Shown piece by piece: positions 7,127 through 11,223 of a stretch of 11,223 nucleotides of DNA. The number at the start of each line of letters is the position of its first letter. The first letter of the stretch is position 1. Under the pieces are notes generated by a model. It was not told where the DNA came from and ran no database searches. It was given only the letters and a program-made list of their open reading frames with translations. The translations under genes and the position numbers were made by a program. The stretch comes from Actinomycetes bacterium (GTDB lineage Bacteria; Actinomycetota; Actinomycetes; Actinomycetales; Microbacteriaceae): assembly GCA_023432305.1 (NCBI GenBank), contig JAEYUT010000316.1:1-11223 (forward strand), written 5' to 3'.

Positions 7127-7470
7127 AGGGCCCCCAGCCAGCTGAGCAGAAGAAGAACGAGAACGGGGTTCAGCAGCACCCCGACGACGATCGCGGCGAT
7201 GCCCCACCCGCGACCGAAGCTGCCGATCGCCGCAATGAGCCCCGCGACGATCGCGATGGCGCTCAGCAGGATCGCCGAGATGGTGAGGCCCATCCCGAAC
7301 TCGAAGCTCCCCGCCGACAGCAGAGCCAGCCCCGCCGCCCACGAGAACACCATGAGGATCGCGATGCCGCCGGCGAGCCCGCCGGGCCAGCGCGGGCGGC
7401 TCTTCGGCGCAGCGACCTGCGCGGGGTCGGTGCCCTGCGCCTCGTCGAAGATCTTCAGGCCGTCGCTCAC
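7123..7470 (-). CDS. Unrecognised 115-aa membrane protein heading the menBEA operon
   Basis: I do not recognise the family with confidence. The protein has a hydrophilic, Pro/Lys/Arg-containing N-terminal segment of about 28 residues (MSDGLKIFDE, then PKSRPRWPG) and three predicted membrane helices (about 31-53, 59-83 and 88-113) rich in Ala, Gly, Ile and Leu, with SFGRGWG between helices two and three. It resembles generic DUF4190-like actinobacterial membrane proteins only in outline. Its stop codon overlaps the menB start by 4 nt (GTGA), so it is the first gene of the operon with menB, menE and menA and is translationally coupled to menB. The GTG start at 7470 is supported by TAGGGT 6 nt upstream. 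No catalytic or metal-binding motif is visible. Confidence 0.78.
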   Translation of the reverse strand: MSDGLKIFDEAQGTDPAQVAAPKSRPRWPGGLAGGIAILMVFSWAAGLALLSAGSFEFGMGLTISAILLSAIAIVAGLIAAIGSFGRGWGIAAIVVGVLLNPVLVLLLLSWLGAL

Positions 7471-7476
7471 CCCTCC

Positions 7477-7482
7477 ACCCTA
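7477..7482 (-). promoter_or_regulatory. Putative -10 hexamer of the membrane protein-menBEA operon
   Basis: TAGGGT on the minus strand is followed by GGAGGG and GTG 7470. The GGAGGG is directly adjacent to the start, too close to act as a normal Shine-Dalgarno site, which favours a leaderless transcript. Confidence 0.42.
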
Positions 7483-7497
7483 TCCGCGCGTGCTGAG

Positions 7498-7503
7498 AGA
7501 GGA
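7498..7503 (+). promoter_or_regulatory. Ribosome binding site of menC
   Basis: AGAGGA lies 7 nt before ATG 7511, a near-ideal Shine-Dalgarno site, and it settles the start. The overlapping GAGGAT (7499-7504) with 6 nt to the ATG also mimics the TAnnnT leaderless layout of the neighbouring genes but lacks the T at position 1, so ribosome binding is the better reading. Confidence 0.55.
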
Positions 7504-7510
7504 TGAGGGG

Positions 7511-8494
7511 ATGATCCCGGAGATCGACGAGGTTCTCGCCGCCGCGCATGTGGTGCGGCTGCCCATGTCGACGCGCTTCCGCGGCGTGACGGAGCGCGAG
7601 GCGATGCTCGTCGAGGGCCCGGGTGGGTGGGCCGAGTTCTCGCCCTTCCTGGAATACGACCCGCTCGAGTCGTCGGCATGGCTCGCCGCGGCACTCGACC
7701 ACGCGTGGGGTGAGCCGGTGCCGGCTGTGCGCAAGAGCGTGCCGGTGAACGCCACCCTGCCCACCGTTCCCGTCGAACGAATCTCGGAGGTTCTCACTCG
7801 CTACGGAGCGGTGCGCACGGTGAAGGTGAAGGTCGCAGATCCCGCGGAGACGCTCGAGGCCGATGTCGCCCGTGTGCGCGAAGTGCGCCGGATCCTGGGG
7901 CCGGAGGGGCGCATCCGCGTGGATGCGAACGGCGGGTGGAACGTCGATCAGGCGGAGCATGCGGCGCACGCGCTCGCGCCGTTCGACCTCGAATACCTCG
8001 AGCAGCCGTGCGCGAGCGTTCCCGAGCTCGCCGAGCTGCGGGAGCGCCTGCGGGAGTGGCAGCTGCCGATCGCCGCCGACGAGAGCGTGCGCAAAGCCAC
8101 GGACCCGCTCGCAGTCGCGCAGGCCGGCGCCGCCGACCTCATCGTCGTGAAGGTGCAGCCGCTCGGGGGTGTGCGCCGCGCACTGCGGATCGTCGCCGAA
8201 GCGGGTCTGCCTGCCGTCGTCTCGAGCGCCCTCGACACCTCGGTGGGGCTCGCGATGGGTGCGCGGCTCGCCGCGGCGCTGCCCGAACTGGACTTCGACT
8301 GCGGCCTCGGCACAGCGGCGCTGTTCACCGCCGAGGTGACCCGCGAGCCGCTGGTGCCCCGCGACGGCCAGATCCCGGTGCGGGATGTCGTACCGGATGC
8401 CGCGCTGCTGCGCGAGCACGCGGTCTCACCTGAGCGCCGCGACTGGTGGCACGCGCGGGCGCGCGCCGCGTATGCGGAGCTCATGACCGCGTAG
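7511..8494 (+). CDS. menC: o-Succinylbenzoate synthase MenC
   Basis: Enolase-superfamily enzyme (327 aa) that dehydrates SHCHC to o-succinylbenzoate. Catalytic elements visible: KVK with K105 and K107 (general acid/base), metal ligands D138 in RVDANGGW, E164 in EYLEQP and D190 in IAADES, and the second lysine K214 in VVKVQPLGG. SSALDTSVGLAMG (238-250) and CGLGTAAL (264-271) are typical of the actinobacterial MenC branch. Length is normal for that branch. Dipeptide epimerases and other OSBS-like superfamily members share these residues, but the men neighbourhood decides. It is the only gene on its transcript; a Shine-Dalgarno site 7 nt upstream fixes ATG 7511. It is divergent from the membrane protein-menBEA operon (40 nt between starts) and converges on ccsB. 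Confidence 0.96.
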   Translation: MIPEIDEVLAAAHVVRLPMSTRFRGVTEREAMLVEGPGGWAEFSPFLEYDPLESSAWLAAALDHAWGEPVPAVRKSVPVNATLPTVPVERISEVLTRYGAVRTVKVKVADPAETLEADVARVREVRRILGPEGRIRVDANGGWNVDQAEHAAHALAPFDLEYLEQPCASVPELAELRERLREWQLPIAADESVRKATDPLAVAQAGAADLIVVKVQPLGGVRRALRIVAEAGLPAVVSSALDTSVGLAMGARLAAALPELDFDCGLGTAALFTAEVTREPLVPRDGQIPVRDVVPDAALLREHAVSPERRDWWHARARAAYAELMTA

Positions 8495-8503
8495 CCCGCG
8501 GTC
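8485..8503. terminator. Hairpin at the menC-ccsB convergent junction, candidate bidirectional terminator
   Basis: GACCGCG (8485-8491) and CGCGGTC (8497-8503) make a perfect 7-bp GC-rich stem with a 5-nt TAGCC loop. The menC TAG stop lies in the loop. An alternative CCCGC/GCGGG pairing (8495-8499 with 8511-8515) competes with it. No T-tract follows on either strand. Confidence 0.5.
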
Positions 8504-8515
8504 TCCGTCAGCGGG

Positions 8516-9388
8516 TCAAAGGCCCGAGTAGGAGTGCAGGCCCTTGAAGAACAGGTTCACGATGGTGAAGTTGAACAGCACCGCCGCGAAGCCGATGATC
8601 GACAGCCACGCCGAGCGGGCACCCCGCCATCCGCGCGTCGCACGGGCGTGGATGTAGCCCGCGTAGACGACCCAGATGATGAAGGTCCAGACCTCCTTGG
8701 TGTCCCAGCCCCAGTAGCGACCCCACGCGAACTGCGCCCAGATGGAGCCGGCGATGAGGGTGAAGGTCCAGAACGCGAAGCCGACGACGTTCACCCAGTA
8801 GGAGGTGTTCTCGAGATTCTCGGAGCTCGGGAAGCGGCTGAGGAAGCGCATCGAGTCGGGACCCTTGCGCTCGTGGCGCTCCTGCAGCAGCTGCGCGATC
8901 GCGAGGCCCGCACCCACGCCGAAGAACCCGGTGCCGAGCGTCGCCACGAAGACGTGCACGATGAGCCACCCCGACTGAAGGGGCGGTGGCAGCGGCACGA
9001 CATCGACGTAGACGTTGAGCGCCGCGAGCATCAGCAGCAGCGAGATGAGGCCCGTGATGTAGGCGTTCAGGTAGCGGACGCTGCGCCAGATGTTGACGAG
9101 CAGGTAGACGCCCACCATGACAGCGGTGCCGGTGATCGCGAACTCGAACATGTTGGCCCACGGCGCGCGCCCGGCGGCGACACCACGCAGCACGACCGCG
9201 AGCACGTGCACCGCGAAACCGAGGATGGTGAGCGCGAAGGCGATGCGACCCGCCTTGCTCGAACGCTCGAGCTCCTGGCCGCGCCCGTGACGAGCGAGGT
9301 CGAGAATCGAGACGATGAACGCGAGAACGTAGATGACGCCCGCCGAGAACACGGCGAGCAGCGAATACGCGGCGAGGGTCTGGGTCAC
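8516..9388 (-). CDS. ccsB: Cytochrome c biogenesis protein CcsB (ResC/CcsA family)
   Basis: Multispanning membrane protein (290 aa) of system II cytochrome c maturation; with ResB it carries haem to the outer face and ligates it to the CXXCH of apocytochrome c. The tryptophan-rich haem motif WGRYWGWDTKEVW occupies residues 222-234 (W226, W228, D229). H145 (LIVHVF), H247 (YIHAR) and H285 (GLHSY) are candidate haem or catalytic histidines. About eight hydrophobic helices are apparent. In actinobacteria this protein is usually labelled CcsB although it belongs to the ResC/CcsA family. Start: GTG 9388, which overlaps the resB stop (GTGA), with AGGA 7 nt upstream inside resB. It is the last gene of the ccdA-resB-ccsB operon and converges on menC. 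Confidence 0.95.
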   Translation of the reverse strand: MTQTLAAYSLLAVFSAGVIYVLAFIVSILDLARHGRGQELERSSKAGRIAFALTILGFAVHVLAVVLRGVAAGRAPWANMFEFAITGTAVMVGVYLLVNIWRSVRYLNAYITGLISLLLMLAALNVYVDVVPLPPPLQSGWLIVHVFVATLGTGFFGVGAGLAIAQLLQERHERKGPDSMRFLSRFPSSENLENTSYWVNVVGFAFWTFTLIAGSIWAQFAWGRYWGWDTKEVWTFIIWVVYAGYIHARATRGWRGARSAWLSIIGFAAVLFNFTIVNLFFKGLHSYSGL

Positions 9389-11022
9389 TTCACAATCCTA
9401 CGTTCGAGCTTCTCGGTGTGCCTTCGGGCGAGGTCCGCGACCGCATCGGCGAGGTTGGGGTCCTCACCGCGGGCGAGGCCCGCGTATTCGAGGCGGGTGC
9501 CCTCGGCATCCGCGATCACCTTGATCCACATGCGACGGCGGGGCACGAACAGCCCCACCATGAGGCCGCCGAGGATCAGGATCGCGAACACGAGCACCCA
9601 CGTCTCGGTGGTGTCGTGATGGAAATCGACGCTCGCGAAGCGGCGCAGCTCGGTGAACTCGATCGAGCCGAGACCGTTCGGCAGCTCCGCGGTGTCGCCC
9701 ACGCGCAGCTCGAGCGACTTCGCATCGGCCTTCGGCCCTGCGACCTGCTCGAGCGAGTCGGTGTCGAGCGAGTAGGCGTTCACCGACACGCCCTCGTCGA
9801 GGCCCAGGTCGCCCGTCCACACGGTGAGCGTGAGGAGGCTGTTGTCGCCCGCGTAGGGCGAGAGCGACGTGTACGTGTGGTCGATCAGCTGCACCGGGTC
9901 GGGATAGAAGAAGCCCATCATCCCCACCTGCTCATCGAGACCATCCGGCACCTTGATGACGCCGCGGCTGCGGAGATTGTTGTCCATCGGCAGGAACGCC
10001 ACGGGGCCGGTGAACACCGCCTCGCCCTCCGCGTCGCGCACGGTGACGACGGGTGCGTAGCCGTTGCCGAGCAGGTACATGTTCATGCCGCCGACCTGCA
10101 GCGGGTGGTTGACCTTGAGGTCGGCGGAGGTCCACTCGCCGCCCGGCTCGCGCGTGGACAGGTGCGCGGTGAAGTCGACCGGCTGGTGGGTGCCCGTCGA
10201 CGGGTCGAGCTCGAAGACGCCGTCGAAGTCGTCCAGACGCACCGAGAACGGCTCGAGCGCCTCCTCGCTGAAGAAGCGGCCCGGATTGAACGAGTCGTAG
10301 CCGGCGAGGGTGTTGGTGAAAGCCGTGCCCTGCACGATGACCTTCTGGCCGTGGTAGCCGAAGCCGCTGCCGACGCCCACCGCCACGAGCACGCCCACGA
10401 GCGCCGCATGGAAGACGAGGTTGCCGGTCTCGCGCAGGTAGCCGCGCTCAGCCGAGATCGAATCGCCGTAGCGCTCGACGCGATAACCCAGACCCCGGAG
10501 CGTCGAACGCGCCTCCTCGACCGCGGTCTCGACATCCGCATCCGTGCGGCGCTCGGTGAAGCCGACGAGCCGCGACAGACGTGCAGGGGTCTTCGGCGGG
10601 CGCGAGCGCAGCGCATCGAAGTGGTGCTTCGTGCGCGGCAGGATGCAGCCGACGAGCGAGATGAACAGCAGCAGGTAGATGGCCGAGAACCACGGCGAGC
10701 TGAACGTCGAGAACACGCCCAGGGCGTCGAGGATCTCGAAGGCCTCCGGGTTGTCGCGCTCGTACTGGATGACGCCGTTCGGGTCGGAGGAGCGCTGCGG
10801 CACGAGCGAACCGGGCACCGCCGCGAGTGCGAGCAGAAGCAGCAGAACGAGCGCCGTGCGCATGCTCGTGAGCTGACGCCACGCGAAGCGCAGGCTGCCG
10901 ACGAAGCCGAGCTTCGGCTGCGTCACGCCCGCGTCGCGGACAGGCTGCGCCGCATCGATGTGATCCGACGGACGCAGCGGATCCGACGAAGCCGACGTGT
11001 CAGAGCGGGGTGCTGAAGCCAC
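9385..11022 (-). CDS. resB: Cytochrome c biogenesis protein ResB
   Basis: Membrane partner of CcsB in system II haem delivery (545 aa). Layout: a ~35-residue polar leader, TM1 about 56-75 (followed by SLVPQRSSDPNG), TM2 about 111-128 (SSPWFSAIYLLLF), TM3 about 202-222 in ETGNLVFHAALV with a candidate haem histidine H205, a large extracytoplasmic domain (about 225-470) containing KVNHPL, then TM4 about 474-493 and a basic cytoplasmic tail. These match the ResB family in order and length. Start is uncertain: GTG 11022 overlaps the 3' end of ccdA by 23 nt, and no strong ribosome site is seen; GTG 10926 (MTQPKLGF) would leave a 73-nt gap. I keep the longer form because RPSDHID (17-23) resembles leaders I recall in relatives. 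It overlaps ccsB by 4 nt. Confidence 0.94.
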   Translation of the reverse strand: MASAPRSDTSASSDPLRPSDHIDAAQPVRDAGVTQPKLGFVGSLRFAWRQLTSMRTALVLLLLLALAAVPGSLVPQRSSDPNGVIQYERDNPEAFEILDALGVFSTFSSPWFSAIYLLLFISLVGCILPRTKHHFDALRSRPPKTPARLSRLVGFTERRTDADVETAVEEARSTLRGLGYRVERYGDSISAERGYLRETGNLVFHAALVGVLVAVGVGSGFGYHGQKVIVQGTAFTNTLAGYDSFNPGRFFSEEALEPFSVRLDDFDGVFELDPSTGTHQPVDFTAHLSTREPGGEWTSADLKVNHPLQVGGMNMYLLGNGYAPVVTVRDAEGEAVFTGPVAFLPMDNNLRSRGVIKVPDGLDEQVGMMGFFYPDPVQLIDHTYTSLSPYAGDNSLLTLTVWTGDLGLDEGVSVNAYSLDTDSLEQVAGPKADAKSLELRVGDTAELPNGLGSIEFTELRRFASVDFHHDTTETWVLVFAILILGGLMVGLFVPRRRMWIKVIADAEGTRLEYAGLARGEDPNLADAVADLARRHTEKLERRIVK

Positions 11023-11223
11023 CGATCACCATCCCGAGGTTCGACATGAGGACGCCCCACAGCCCAGAGACCATGAGCGCGCCGATGAGGACGAGGAGCG
11101 CGCCGCCCACGATGTTGATGGCGCGGATGTTGCGGCGCACCCATCCGAGGCTCGAGCCGACCCAGCCGAAGCCGAGAGCGACGAGCACGAACGGGATGCC
11201 GAGGCCGATGCAGTAGCCGAGGC
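11000..11223 (-). CDS. ccdA: Cytochrome c biogenesis protein CcdA, C-terminal part only
   Basis: Polytopic thiol-disulfide reductant transporter that passes electrons from cytoplasmic thioredoxin across the membrane to keep apocytochrome c cysteines reduced. Only the last 73 residues are in the window: LGYCIGLGIPFVLVALGF, a basic cytoplasmic turn (VRRNIRAIN), and the final helix IVGGALLVLIGALMVSGLW. The helix with Y-x-x-GLGIPF is a hallmark of the DsbD/CcdA family. The redox-active cysteine pair of the family should lie upstream of the window, so it cannot be checked; the cysteine seen here is not assumed to be one of them. It ends at TGA 11000-11002 inside the first codons of resB, implying cotranscription with resB and ccsB. 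Confidence 0.88.
   Translation of the reverse strand, partial: LGYCIGLGIPFVLVALGFGWVGSSLGWVRRNIRAINIVGGALLVLIGALMVSGLWGVLMSNLGMVIGGFSTPL

Noticed and set aside
6011..7510. Plus-strand extension of the menC frame upstream of ATG 7511
   Set aside because: It runs antisense through menE, menB and the membrane protein gene. A good ribosome site and family homology begin at 7511.
7127..8419. Upstream extension of the menB frame, opposite menC
   Set aside because: The frame stays open by chance across the membrane protein gene and antisense to menC. MenB homology starts right after GTG 7126 and the upstream residues are unlike any enoyl-CoA hydratase.
9395..9404. TAGGAT-like sequence upstream of ccsB, considered as another leaderless -10
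   Set aside because: It lies inside the resB end 11 nt from the GTG, so spacing does not fit; its AGGA instead makes a good Shine-Dalgarno site for ccsB, which is an internal operon gene.
9418..11016. Plus-strand open frame of 532 codons opposite resB
   Set aside because: Composition rich in Arg, Glu, His and Ala with no domain; it is the frame shadow of a well-supported resB.
1..11223. CRISPR arrays, insertion sequences, att sites, tRNA/rRNA genes, riboswitches, defence or toxin-antitoxin genes
   Set aside because: None seen: no spaced direct repeats, no transposase or integrase motifs, no tRNA-like cloverleaf ends, and virtually every base is assigned to conserved housekeeping genes.

Overview
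The window is high-GC DNA (about 70% by eye) from an actinobacterium. The protein sequences and the DUF4229/PLDc_N small membrane proteins beside the men genes fit Microbacteriaceae, although that family assignment is inference from remembered relatives, not from a search. It holds most of a menaquinone (vitamin K2) biosynthesis locus followed by the 3' part of a system II cytochrome c biogenesis operon. All of it looks chromosomal and housekeeping. I see no mobile element, CRISPR array, tRNA or rRNA.

Layout, left to right: menG/ubiE (minus, 5' part only), menF (plus), menD preceded by a small two-helix PLDc_N membrane protein (minus, 1-nt gap), a DUF4229 membrane protein (plus), a four-gene minus-strand operon made of an unrecognised 115-aa membrane protein, menB, menE and menA, then menC (plus), then ccsB-resB-ccdA (minus, ccdA cut by the window edge). 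The strand alternates strictly. Single plus-strand genes (menF, DUF4229, menC) sit between minus-strand units, giving three divergent starts and three convergent ends. No stretch over 300 bases lacks a gene.

Function: MenF converts chorismate to isochorismate. MenD adds a succinyl semialdehyde unit from 2-oxoglutarate to give SEPHCHC. After MenH (not present here), MenC dehydrates SHCHC to o-succinylbenzoate, MenE activates it with CoA, MenB closes the naphthoate ring, MenA prenylates DHNA at the membrane, and MenG methylates to menaquinone. No menH or DHNA-CoA thioesterase gene is visible. CcdA, ResB and CcsB carry reductant and haem across the membrane and attach haem to apocytochrome c. 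The window therefore joins the lipid electron carrier with the assembly of the cytochromes it reduces.

The most interesting sequence-level signal is regulatory. Five of the six divergent-facing starts have a TAnnnT -10-like hexamer (TAGGAT, TAAGGT, TACACT, TAGGAT, TAGGGT) 6-7 nt before a GTG or ATG, with no usable Shine-Dalgarno site, which is the arrangement of leaderless actinobacterial mRNAs. Two convergent junctions carry hairpins that include the stop codons, and at the third the two stop codons share a CTAG. I did not find a clearly novel multi-gene system. The best candidates for something undescribed are the small membrane proteins that head or interleave with the men operons and the 67-residue basic extension on MenA.
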